Part shown: one piece after another, positions 16,023-24,643 of the stretch
Numbering within the stretch: the stretch's first letter is position 1
Layout of the letters: every line of letters begins with the position of its first letter
NCBI GenBank assembly: GCA_964609975.1
Contig: CAZSTR010000006.1
Location: forward strand, 1 to 61,440
Direction of reading: 5' to 3'
Length of the DNA stretch: 61,440 bases
From: UBA5905 sp964609975
GTDB lineage: Bacteria > Bacillota > Clostridia > Oscillospirales > Acutalibacteraceae
The notes under the pieces: generated by a model
Databases searched by the model: none
Told to the model about the DNA's origin: nothing
The model's input: only the letters and a program-made list of their open reading frames with translations
Program-made: the position numbers and the translations under genes

Positions 16023-17714
16023 TCAAGCCTCCGCAGACGCGGCGGCGATGGCGTTATAGGTTGTCACGTAGCCGCCATTGGACGCAGAATCGGTGGAATA
16101 AAACACCTTTGTCGTGTCACCCTTCGTCACCTTCACATAGGAACGAACAGCAATTTCGGTGGCCCTTTTCGCATCGGTGTTCACATTTTCTACAACGCAG
16201 GTGAACACCTTCTGTCCTTCATAGCTTGTGCCGGTGAAGGACGCGGGAACGAACGCGCTGGTGTTTTTCACAGTTGTGGCAGTGGCGCTTCCGAAGCCAG
16301 AGGCTTTGTCCGTGACCGCAAGGGTCGCACCGGTGAATTTGCTGTTGTTCACAAGCACCGTGCCGAACTCGACGGAGTCATAGTTGGCGTTCAAATAGTC
16401 AAGCTCCGACTGTTCCACAGCCAGCACAAACCGCAGAGCGTTGTCCGATTCGCGAATCTGCGCACCCAAAACATCCGGCGCCTTCGCTTTCACCGTGTTC
16501 GCCGCCTTGTCGGCCTGGCCCTTGTTCCAGGACAGTGCGCTATAGGCGTTGTATATGTGCGCAATACTATAGTTGCTAAAGGTAACGGCCGTGTTTTTCG
16601 TTGTCTGCGAATAGGTTCCCAATGCGTTCAACGCAGCAGCCCAGTTGTTGATAAGGTTCTGCTGCGTTGCTTTTCCAATACCGTCCATGTGGGCGTCATT
16701 AGTATAGGATGTAGCTGTAGCATTGATGTTGTCACCCGGAAAATAGGTGTTTTTGGTATCGAAGTACATTGCTTCCAGCTGCTTACGCAAATTTTGAGAC
16801 GCCGTGTTCCAGCGAGTCACGGTAACCTTCGCCGTCTGCGTCAGTGTCATCGCCGCAGTCGGGTCTTGGTTGTTCAAGCCGAACCAAACCTGAATCGACT
16901 TATTCGCCTCGCCGTCTTTTCCTTGGAGAACGGGATGAAAGTCATCAAGATAATGCTTTCCATCCGCACCCGGTGTCCAGCTCATCAAAAAGTCATCTAC
17001 CGGTGTGCCGTCAATACAAATTTGGAAAACAGCACCCGAAAAGCCGTCCACAGTCGCGCCGGTACAATACACGAAGGAAATATAGTGCTTTTTCGTCAAA
17101 TCGAAATCCAACGAATCTCCCACCTGCGAATCATCCCAAAGGTTATAGGCGGTATAGTGGGTAGCTCCCGGAGCCATTGTCCACCAATTCTTATTTTCCG
17201 AAACACCAAAATACTGGCTGTTCCAAAGGCGATGATAGGAGATTTTCTTGTTCTTCAAATCAATTTTGAAGCCGGAGCCGCGCTGAAGCTGCAACAGTGA
17301 CCGCGTGATGCTTTTCTCAATCAAATTGCTGCTGCGAAAGCCGATATACAGCGCCTCTGGGTCTCCAGTCAGGTCGCCGACAGAGAATTCGAAACCACAG
17401 CTCATCACATCATTGAAGCAATTCAGGGTCGAATGAGCCGCGCCGAAGTTTGACGGCACAACCGTCACCTCCGCCGTTGAATCCCCCTTCGCGGTGTAGG
17501 TCACATTGTTGCGCATGACCGTCTGGATTTTCGAGCCGGTGCCCGCATCCTTGTTAACATCCGCCTGTTCTGGATAAACCAAATCCCAGCCGGCGTTTGC
17601 ATAGTCATAGTTGGTGACCGTCGTTTCCGCGCTTACCATGGGCAGCGAGGCGAAAAGCCCCGCCGCCATAGCCAGCACAGAGAGCACGCATACAAGCTTT
17701 TTTGTTTTTTTCAT
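16023..17714 (-). CDS. Secreted protein with concanavalin-like domain
   Basis: 563 residues with a signal peptide (LVCVLSVLAMAAGLFAS). A concanavalin-like beta-sandwich (about 30-290) is followed by a helical region and a C-terminal beta domain containing GAQIRESDNALRFVLAV, which I have seen in many secreted Oscillospirales proteins. The beta-sandwich matches the protein at 13923 (for example RGSGFKIDLKNKKISYHRL against RGLGLKMDLNNNKLTVYRM). No wall anchor, so soluble or loosely bound. The start at 17714 fits GGGGAG eight bases upstream better than the ATG six bases earlier. It lies directly after the first solute-binding protein. Confidence 0.72.
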   Translation of the reverse strand: MKKTKKLVCVLSVLAMAAGLFASLPMVSAETTVTNYDYANAGWDLVYPEQADVNKDAGTGSKIQTVMRNNVTYTAKGDSTAEVTVVPSNFGAAHSTLNCFNDVMSCGFEFSVGDLTGDPEALYIGFRSSNLIEKSITRSLLQLQRGSGFKIDLKNKKISYHRLWNSQYFGVSENKNWWTMAPGATHYTAYNLWDDSQVGDSLDFDLTKKHYISFVYCTGATVDGFSGAVFQICIDGTPVDDFLMSWTPGADGKHYLDDFHPVLQGKDGEANKSIQVWFGLNNQDPTAAMTLTQTAKVTVTRWNTASQNLRKQLEAMYFDTKNTYFPGDNINATATSYTNDAHMDGIGKATQQNLINNWAAALNALGTYSQTTKNTAVTFSNYSIAHIYNAYSALSWNKGQADKAANTVKAKAPDVLGAQIRESDNALRFVLAVEQSELDYLNANYDSVEFGTVLVNNSKFTGATLAVTDKASGFGSATATTVKNTSAFVPASFTGTSYEGQKVFTCVVENVNTDAKRATEIAVRSYVKVTKGDTTKVFYSTDSASNGGYVTTYNAIAAASAEA

Positions 17715-17752
17715 ATACATGACTCCCCTCTGTTTTTCGTTCGAAAAGCAAA

Positions 17753-19552
17753 TTATTTGCTCTCATCATAGGCCGTCTGATACAGCTTCTCCAGATCCGC
17801 CTGGCCGAGCCGCTTCAGCTCCGCCAGATAATCCGCCCAGCCGGTGTCGGTGCTGATGGAGCCGGTGACGAACATATTCATGCAATCCTGCGCGTATTTG
17901 TGCAGTGTGCTCTTATATTGGGGCAGCTTCTTGTCCGTGGTTTCGCTGAAAATCAGCGAGCCCTGTGCGATATAATCCTTCGCCGCCGCGTTCTTATAGA
18001 GCTTTCCGGCCTCTTTCTGGTCATACTGCTTATAATACTTCTCGGTCACGGTCTCCTTCTTGTTGGCCGCGTCCTTCCACAGGGAGTTGAAGCTCTGCGC
18101 CCAGCCGGGGAAAATCCAACCGGGAGCGAACTTATACCGGTCGTTGTCGTTATACAGCGCTTTGCCATTCTTATCCATGGCGCCGGTCTTCGTGCCGTCG
18201 GCATTGTCGTTATAGTAATAGCCGGAGGGGCCGTATTCCTTATAGAAATAGCCTTCCTGGGTATAGAAATAATCCAGCCATTTCAGCGCCGTCTCCAGGC
18301 GGCCGTTTTTCGTCGCCGCCACGGTCATCACCGCACCACAGCCGTTGATGCCGCTACCGCGGCTGGTGGGAGCCACCGCCTGCTTCACGCTGGCGTCACC
18401 CTTCAGCGGGGCGATGGGCACATAGTCGTTCATCTTGCTCTCCGGCATAGTGATGGAGCAGGCCAGGTTCACGAACGCGCCGACCTCGGTGTTGTCCGCG
18501 CAGGCCTTCGCCACCGTGCGGGTGCAGGTGAAGGTTTTCATATCCAGGCTGCCGTCCTTATACAGGTCGTTGAGAAATTTCAGCGACTTGCGATAGGCTT
18601 CGGAGCCGAGAAAATAATGTACTTTTTTGGAGGAGTCCACATACATATAATCATAGCTATCCTCCCATTCGATGCCCTGCGGGCCGCCGACCATCACACC
18701 GTTGATGGTCTCCATGACCAGACCGACCTCGTCGTTGATACCGTTGCCGTTGGGGTCCTTCGTGACGAACTGCTTCATCACATTCTTGAAGGCGGCATAG
18801 GTGGTGGGAACCTTCAGGCCCAGCTTATCCAGCCATTTCTTGTTGATATACAGGCGAGAGCCGAAGATCGAGCCATTCTCGTCCACGGTGCCGTTGCCGG
18901 TCACATGGGGCACGGAATAAATCTTTCCGTCCTTCTGGGTAACCGCCGCCTTTACATCCTTGCTGCTGTTGATGCATTTCCAAATGTTCGGCGAGTTGGT
19001 CTTCAGTGCGGATTCGCTCAGCTCCGCCAGCAGTCCCTGCTTCGAATAGGTGCGGACCTGAGCACCGGAAATACCATTGATGATGATGTCCGGATAGGCG
19101 GACACGCCGCTGGCCATGGTAGCGGTGATTTTCTCTGCCATCTGGACCTCCGGCACCTCCTGCCATTCCACGGTCACGCCAGTCTTTTTTTGATAGTCTG
19201 AGTTGAAGGCCATGCCCTTGATTCCGTTGACATACAACGGGAAGGTTCGACACATGATCTTCAGCTTCGAAGCACCCTGGATTTTCGTGACGCTCGTTTG
19301 GCTTCCAAAAGTGACCTTTCCGCCGGGAGCCTTCGTGGTTGTGCCGGTGCTATCGCCGGAAACATCACTTTCATCCAAGCTCACGGGGTCATCGGAGGTT
19401 TCCGGGTCAACTCCCGGAACATCGCTCTCCCCAGAGGTCAGACCACCCAAAACGGCCGAGGAATCCGGATCCCCATTGCCGCCGCAGGCAACCAAAGCAA
19501 ACAGCATCGTCAGTACCAGCGCAAAGGCCAGCCATCGACTTGTTTTCCTCAT
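17753..19552 (-). CDS. ABC transporter solute-binding lipoprotein (carbohydrate type)
   Basis: 599 residues. A lipobox LVAC (Cys near 23) and an Asp/Ser-rich linker precede a family 1-type binding domain (KLKIMCRTFPLYVNG onward) typical of large clostridial and Paenibacillus oligosaccharide binders (LplA-like). The true start is ATG 19552 with AGGAGG; the same frame stays open to 20113 but that part lies under another gene. It follows two GH110-like genes and most likely works with the permease pair at 23690-25765, its glycan being the GH110-like substrate. Confidence 0.88.
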   Translation of the reverse strand: MRKTSRWLAFALVLTMLFALVACGGNGDPDSSAVLGGLTSGESDVPGVDPETSDDPVSLDESDVSGDSTGTTTKAPGGKVTFGSQTSVTKIQGASKLKIMCRTFPLYVNGIKGMAFNSDYQKKTGVTVEWQEVPEVQMAEKITATMASGVSAYPDIIINGISGAQVRTYSKQGLLAELSESALKTNSPNIWKCINSSKDVKAAVTQKDGKIYSVPHVTGNGTVDENGSIFGSRLYINKKWLDKLGLKVPTTYAAFKNVMKQFVTKDPNGNGINDEVGLVMETINGVMVGGPQGIEWEDSYDYMYVDSSKKVHYFLGSEAYRKSLKFLNDLYKDGSLDMKTFTCTRTVAKACADNTEVGAFVNLACSITMPESKMNDYVPIAPLKGDASVKQAVAPTSRGSGINGCGAVMTVAATKNGRLETALKWLDYFYTQEGYFYKEYGPSGYYYNDNADGTKTGAMDKNGKALYNDNDRYKFAPGWIFPGWAQSFNSLWKDAANKKETVTEKYYKQYDQKEAGKLYKNAAAKDYIAQGSLIFSETTDKKLPQYKSTLHKYAQDCMNMFVTGSISTDTGWADYLAELKRLGQADLEKLYQTAYDESK

Positions 19553-19608
19553 AATCTTTGCCTCCTGTTTTATTTTTTCAAAAACGCAGTGGGGTCTCCC
19601 CTCTGCAT

Positions 19609-21393
19609 TTAAGCCAAAAGAATGTTGTTCCGCTGGACGGAAGCGCCGACACAGCTTTCGAGAAGCTCCACCGGCCGGTCTATTTCCGGAAGGGCACAGC
19701 GCAGACTGTTCCCCTCGGCGACCACATCCGCCGCCATACCGCAAAGAATTCCGGAGCGGGGGGCCACCCCATAGCAGGCGCCGATGTTGTTCACCCCGGC
19801 GGCAAAGGGCTCCTCCACCCGGTTGTTTTTCACCGAAGCACCGGTGCAGTTCGACAGGAAAATCCCGAAGGTACCACAATCGGTCACCCGGTTTCCTTCC
19901 ACGGTGATGTTGCGCAGCTCCCGACAGGGGAAAAAGCCGCCGTTTTTTGCATCCAACAGCACCATAATTCCCGCCACGGCGGCGCTCCCGTGCCGCGCGC
20001 GGGAACTGAGGCAGGTGTGCACCAGCGTATTGTTGCGCACGACGGTGTTCACGGGGAAGCCCGCCTCCGCCCAGGAAAGCTCGCTTATCACCATAATCCC
20101 GGCGGCAGAGCACTCGGCGATGGTGTTGTTTTCGATGGAGCAGTCCCAGCCCTTCAAAACGATGCCGCGCGCACGGTTATAGCCAAAGGTGCAATCCTTC
20201 ACCACCGCGCCACTGGCCATGCGGTTCAAATCGGTCATGTCGTCCCCCACCATCAAGCCGGGAATCGGCTCGCTCAAGCGCAGGCGATAGGCGATCCCCT
20301 TCACATAGCCGGTGTTTCCAAGAATCGCTCTGTTTTCCTCGGCAATTTCATAGCCCTCGACGCGCTCGAATTCGGTGATTGTGGCGCTCCCCCGCAGAGC
20401 ATAGCTTCCGCCGGCGAAGGCATGAACCCGGTCACCCACCGCCCAGGGGTCGTCGCCAATCACGGAAAGGAACACATCCTCTCCTTCCAACGCGGTCACC
20501 CGGAAAAAGAAGCCATGGGCGTTGATTCCGTCGTCACAGCAATGGGTGATGCGACAGCCCTCCAGCCGCGGGCCTTTTTCCACCGATTGGAAATGGCTGG
20601 CGTCGCCGAGAGTGGATAGCAGGCGCGGCGCTGTCGCGCCCACCGGCCGCGGGCCGGGAACGATGTTGCAGTTTTTCAGCACCGTTCCGCCGCCGCCGCA
20701 TTTTTCATGAAGGCCAAAGCCTCCCGAAGCATACAGGTTAAAGTTTTCGAAAAGAGTGTCGGTGCAACGGTGCAGGCTCACCGCGCCCACCCAGCATTGA
20801 TACAGTGACGCTCTATCCCCCACCCGCGGGCGATAGGACGCCGGGTCGGTATAGGGAATCGACAGAAGCACCCGCAGAACCCTCGGCTCCAGCCGCTCCA
20901 GCACTCGGATTTCATAGTCATCCGTGGAACCGGCCAAATGACCGCCGGTAATAGGGTCATGTAAGCGAATGTTCACGAAGGGGTGCACCGACAAGAAGTT
21001 TTCATAATCGTCCCGGTAGCCCTCGTCGATGCGAATGAGCATTTCCCGGTCTTCGATGGTAGCGATCGTTCCCTGGGTGAAATACAGCGGATCATAGTCC
21101 ACAGACAAATCCTTCACCGCCACCCGGCGACAATTCTCCATCCGGAGCGCCGATACATAGGCGGTCACGATGAGAGAAGCGCCGTTCCCTTCCACCGTCA
21201 GGCGCTCCCAATCCACCAGTTCCACCGGCCGGGTCAGCCGATAGACAAGGGGAGCGAGCACGAGGCGGGCAGGGCTTTCGCCGGCTCTTTCCCGCAGGCA
21301 GGCCAGCGCGGCCTCGATCGCCTCGGAATCGGAGCGTCCCTGCGCAAAATCCGCCACAGAGAGACAAATTTCACGGTCACAGCTTGTTGTCAT
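19609..21393 (-). CDS. Beta-helix glycosidase-like protein, GH110-like, paralogue B
   Basis: 594 residues and no signal peptide. It shares VDYDPLYFTQGT (98-109), STLGDASHFQS (260-270) and THCCDDGINAHGFF (283-296) with paralogue C. D264, D287 and D288 keep the 23-residue spacing of paralogue A. The C-terminal beta-helix repeats include NRVTDCGTFGIFLSNCTG. More similar to paralogue C than to A. It sits 13 bases after C, with AAGGAG before the ATG. Probably a cytoplasmic alpha-galactosidase-like enzyme; substrate not proven. Confidence 0.68.
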   Translation of the reverse strand: MTTSCDREICLSVADFAQGRSDSEAIEAALACLRERAGESPARLVLAPLVYRLTRPVELVDWERLTVEGNGASLIVTAYVSALRMENCRRVAVKDLSVDYDPLYFTQGTIATIEDREMLIRIDEGYRDDYENFLSVHPFVNIRLHDPITGGHLAGSTDDYEIRVLERLEPRVLRVLLSIPYTDPASYRPRVGDRASLYQCWVGAVSLHRCTDTLFENFNLYASGGFGLHEKCGGGGTVLKNCNIVPGPRPVGATAPRLLSTLGDASHFQSVEKGPRLEGCRITHCCDDGINAHGFFFRVTALEGEDVFLSVIGDDPWAVGDRVHAFAGGSYALRGSATITEFERVEGYEIAEENRAILGNTGYVKGIAYRLRLSEPIPGLMVGDDMTDLNRMASGAVVKDCTFGYNRARGIVLKGWDCSIENNTIAECSAAGIMVISELSWAEAGFPVNTVVRNNTLVHTCLSSRARHGSAAVAGIMVLLDAKNGGFFPCRELRNITVEGNRVTDCGTFGIFLSNCTGASVKNNRVEEPFAAGVNNIGACYGVAPRSGILCGMAADVVAEGNSLRCALPEIDRPVELLESCVGASVQRNNILLA

Positions 21394-21405
21394 GATATGT
21401 TCTCC

Positions 21406-23472
21406 TTATCGAGAAAAGATGTTTCCGCTGTTGGCCTTCACAGAGGAGCAGTTGGAGAGAATTTCCACCGCCTTCGTAATTTCGTCCTTGCCGCATTGCA
21501 CCGTGTTTCCGGTGACAGTGATGTTCTTTGACATACCAATCACAATGCCGGACTTCGCGGTCAGACCGTAGCTGTAGCCGATTTTGTTGACGCCACGGGA
21601 GAAGGGATTATAAATCTTGTTGTCCTTCACGGTGACACCGTTACAGTTGGAGACGAAAATGCCATAGGTTCCGTGATTGGTCACGGTGTTGCCGGAGATG
21701 GTGATGTTGCGAATTTCCGTGCAGGGATAGAAGTCTCCGTCTTTCGCATCCAGCAGAACCATAATACCCGCCACGGCAGAGCCTCCCTGAATTTGTCTGG
21801 ATTCCAATGCGCAGTCGGTGATGGTGTTGTTGCGGATAACCGACCCGTTGGGGAAGCCGCCCTCCACCCAGGAAAGCTCACTGATAACCATGATGCCCGC
21901 CGCGGAGGAGCCGATGATTTTGTTGTTTTCCACGACGCAGTTTTCGCCCTTCAGGACGATGCCGCGGGCGCGGTTATAACCGAAGGTGCAGTTGCGAACC
22001 GTGGCGCCGCTGGACATGGCCTTCGGGTTGGAGAAGTCGTCCCCGACGCTCAGCCCGGAGATCGCCTTATCCAGTACAATGTGATAGGCGTGGCCCTTCG
22101 CATAGTTGGTGTAACCGGTTAGGCCACCCTGGTCGGGGGTCAAATCGGTTTTCACTAACTCGATGGATTTGATGGTGGCGCTTCCCCGCCGCACATAGGT
22201 GCTGCGAGCATAGGCGTTGATGGTGTCCCCCACCGCCCAATCATCCGCGTTCGGGAAGGCCAGCCAAACCTCTTTTCCGGAAACCTTCATCACTCGATAG
22301 AAAAAGCCGTGCGTGTTAATGCCGTCATCACAGCAATGAGTGATGGTGCAATTCTCCAGCGTCGGACCTTTGATTGTGGACTGGAAGTGGGTGGCGTCGC
22401 CAAGCGTGGACAGCAGGCGTTCCTTCGTCGCGCCGGTCGGCTTCGCGCCGGGAACAATTTTGCAATTTTTCAAAACCGTACCGCCGGGGCCAGCAATCTC
22501 ATGAATGCCGAAACCGATGGAGCCATACACATTGAAGGCGTTGAAGGTGGTATCGGTGCAGTTTTTCATGATGACCGCACCGCTCTTGCATTTATACAGC
22601 GAGAAGGCATTTCCCACCTGTGGGCGATAAGAATAGGCGTCCGTATAAGGAATGGACAAAACCGCGGTAAGCACGCCGCTGGAGGTGCGCTTGAGCTGCT
22701 GCACCTCATAGTCCACGGTGGAGCCAGCCAGATGGCCGCCAGTCTTCGAGTCATGCAACCGCATAACCAGATATTTGTCCGTCAGGAAGTTTTCGAAATC
22801 GTCCCGGTATCCGGCGTCGATTTTCAGCGTCAGAGTATTTCCAGAAATGGCCTGGATGGTTCCCTGGGTGAAATACAGCGGGTCATAGTCCAGCGACAGG
22901 TTTTTCAGCGTCAGGTTGTAATTATCCTGCAACCAAAGCGCCGTCTGATTGGTGGTCATGACGATGGTAGAACCGTTTCCGTCGATGGTGAGGTTCCGAC
23001 AGCCCTTCAGCTCCAGCTGACGGTCAATCTTGTATTTTTTGTTGCTGCGTAGCTTGAGTGTGTATGTCTCGTTCTTTTCCGCCGCTTCGGCGCCGAGAAT
23101 TCGCAGTTTCACATCCTCGATAGCGAAATACAGCGCTTCATAATCGGTGCAATCCGCCTCATAGTCCGCGATGCTGACGGTCACCTGCTTCGCGCTGGGG
23201 CTGGGCTTCTTCGGGGCGGTTGTTGAAGCCGGTTTTTTCGTCGTCGAAGCGGCCGGATTTTTCGTCGTTGTCGAAGCATCCGTCGAGGACGGGTCAGAGG
23301 AGGACGGCTCCGTGTCGCTTGTTTCGTCGCTCACCGGCGCCGAGCTGGGCGTCGAACTGCCTATGCTCTCCAGCGGGTCGGAGGAGGTTTTGTTCCCGCC
23401 GCCGCAGGAGGAAAGGAGCAAAATCGCCGCCAGCAGAACAGCCAGCAGAACAGCCAAAGCTTTTCTTTTCAT
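21406..23472 (-). CDS. Lipoprotein beta-helix glycosidase-like protein, GH110-like, paralogue C
   Basis: 688 residues. A lipoprotein signal with lipobox LSSC (Cys23), then about 75 residues of Ser/Thr/Pro/Lys linker, then a beta-helix. Shared motifs: LDYDPLYFTQG (194-204), STLGDATHFQS (355-365) and THCCDDGINTHGFF (378-391), with D359, D382 and D383 at the common spacing. It is the surface-anchored version of paralogue B and the first gene after an AraC-regulated promoter. Start at 23472 chosen for the signal peptide and the AAAGGTGG site. Confidence 0.7.
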   Translation of the reverse strand: MKRKALAVLLAVLLAAILLLSSCGGGNKTSSDPLESIGSSTPSSAPVSDETSDTEPSSSDPSSTDASTTTKNPAASTTKKPASTTAPKKPSPSAKQVTVSIADYEADCTDYEALYFAIEDVKLRILGAEAAEKNETYTLKLRSNKKYKIDRQLELKGCRNLTIDGNGSTIVMTTNQTALWLQDNYNLTLKNLSLDYDPLYFTQGTIQAISGNTLTLKIDAGYRDDFENFLTDKYLVMRLHDSKTGGHLAGSTVDYEVQQLKRTSSGVLTAVLSIPYTDAYSYRPQVGNAFSLYKCKSGAVIMKNCTDTTFNAFNVYGSIGFGIHEIAGPGGTVLKNCKIVPGAKPTGATKERLLSTLGDATHFQSTIKGPTLENCTITHCCDDGINTHGFFYRVMKVSGKEVWLAFPNADDWAVGDTINAYARSTYVRRGSATIKSIELVKTDLTPDQGGLTGYTNYAKGHAYHIVLDKAISGLSVGDDFSNPKAMSSGATVRNCTFGYNRARGIVLKGENCVVENNKIIGSSAAGIMVISELSWVEGGFPNGSVIRNNTITDCALESRQIQGGSAVAGIMVLLDAKDGDFYPCTEIRNITISGNTVTNHGTYGIFVSNCNGVTVKDNKIYNPFSRGVNKIGYSYGLTAKSGIVIGMSKNITVTGNTVQCGKDEITKAVEILSNCSSVKANSGNIFSR

Positions 23473-23593
23473 GGATGAACCACCTTTCACAGTCAATCGT
23501 CGTCAAAAGAGCCGTAAAATCGTGTTTTTTTCGTGCGTTTTACGGATTTTACACAATTTTCGGCCAAAAGCCTTTTTACAACTGTATAATAAC

Positions 23594-23622
23594 ACAATAC
23601 ACAAAAGAAAACGCGGGGTCAA
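23594..23622 (-). promoter_or_regulatory. Promoter of the GH110-like lipoprotein operon
   Basis: TTGACC (23617-23622) and TATTGT (23594-23599) with a 17-base spacer on the minus strand. The hexamers are weak, as expected for an activator-dependent promoter, and the putative AraC site begins at the very next base. Confidence 0.55.
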
Positions 23623-23670
23623 TCACCAAAAAACATGAAATTTTCACCAATTCTTGTGCATTTCCCCGCG
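23612..23670 (-). other. Inverted repeat CGCGGGG/CCCCGCG around the AraC-type site
   Basis: CGCGGGG (23612-23618) and CCCCGCG (23664-23670) flank a 45-base loop holding the putative operator. On the minus strand the 3' arm is followed by TTTTCTTTT, so it may weakly terminate the upstream permease transcript. Confidence 0.35.
23623..23648 (-). promoter_or_regulatory. Putative AraC-regulator site A
   Basis: On the plus strand TCACC-AAAAAACATGA-AATTT-TCACC, two TCACC direct repeats 21 bp apart. It matches site B (35188-35213) at 21 fixed positions and abuts the -35 of the downstream GH110-like operon, the classic activating position. Confidence 0.65.
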
Positions 23671-23689
23671 CCAGCAGATAAAGGACTGT

Positions 23690-24622
23690 TTATTCCACCA
23701 AGCCGGTGCGCTCAATGCCCTCAATGAACCGTTTTTGCAGGAACAGGAACATGATGAGCAGAGGAAGCACCGCCATGGCTGTTCCGGCCATGGACACGCC
23801 GGAATGATAGGTCATTTGGAGAGTGGAAAAATCCGTTGCCGACTCCTGAAGCGCCTTCAAAACCGTGTTCATATCCGGCAACGCCTGAGGCAACAGATAC
23901 AAATCCGAGTTCGTCAGATAAATCGACGGCTCATAATAATCGTTCCAATGCCACACCACGGACAGCACAAAGCAAACCAACGCAATCGACCCACTGCTGG
24001 GCAAAACAATCCGAAAATAGGTCATGATTGGGTTCGTACCGTCGATTTCCGCCGCCTCCTCCAGCGCCGTCGGCAGATGCAGATAGCTCTGGCGGAAAAG
24101 GAAAATAAACAGCCCGCCCCGCAGGCCAAAGCCCAACAGCGTCGGCAAAATCAGCGGTAGATAGCCGCCGGTGATACCGAGGATGCTATACATTCGATAT
24201 TGAGGGATTATGATGGACTGCACAGGAACGGCAATCGTCAACAGCACCATCGAAAACCACAGCTTTTTCAGCGGGAACTGGAACCTAGCGAAGCCATAGG
24301 CCACAAAAGAGCAGGCCAGCAGATGGCCTAGCGTGGACAACAACGTCACAACCAGAGAATTCAAAAACCGGCGCGGATATTGCAGCAATTCGAATGCCGT
24401 TTTCCAGTTTTCGGGCGAAAATTCCTTCGGAATCCATTTCACAACCGAACTGATGGTGTCGTTATAGGACTTGAACGAGGTGGCCAGCATATAAATGTAC
24501 GGATACAGGAAAATGAAGGCCAAATCAATCAACAGCACATAAACCACAATGCTGTAGGCTGTGCCGGAGCGCCAGCAAAATCGCCGCCCGCCGGTCAGCA
24601 CAGATGAAAATTTTTCTTTCAA
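23690..24622 (-). CDS. ABC sugar transporter permease (MalG type)
   Basis: 310 residues with six membrane segments and the permease EAA loop (EEAAEIDGTNPIMTYFRIVLP, near 190), which docks the ATPase. The start codon is TTG at 24622, with GGGGAGG eight bases upstream; the nearby ATG leads into a stop. It pairs with the MalF-type permease 21 bases upstream. No ATPase gene is in the window. Confidence 0.9.
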   Translation of the reverse strand: MKEKFSSVLTGGRRFCWRSGTAYSIVVYVLLIDLAFIFLYPYIYMLATSFKSYNDTISSVVKWIPKEFSPENWKTAFELLQYPRRFLNSLVVTLLSTLGHLLACSFVAYGFARFQFPLKKLWFSMVLLTIAVPVQSIIIPQYRMYSILGITGGYLPLILPTLLGFGLRGGLFIFLFRQSYLHLPTALEEAAEIDGTNPIMTYFRIVLPSSGSIALVCFVLSVVWHWNDYYEPSIYLTNSDLYLLPQALPDMNTVLKALQESATDFSTLQMTYHSGVSMAGTAMAVLPLLIMFLFLQKRFIEGIERTGLVE

Positions 24623-24643
24623 AGCATATACCTCCCCTGTCGA

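Noticed and set aside
17753..20113. 786-codon frame extending the solute-binding gene upstream to 20113
   Set aside because: The first 187 codons lie under the GH110-like paralogue B, look low-complexity, and a strong ribosome site with lipoprotein signal begins at 19552.
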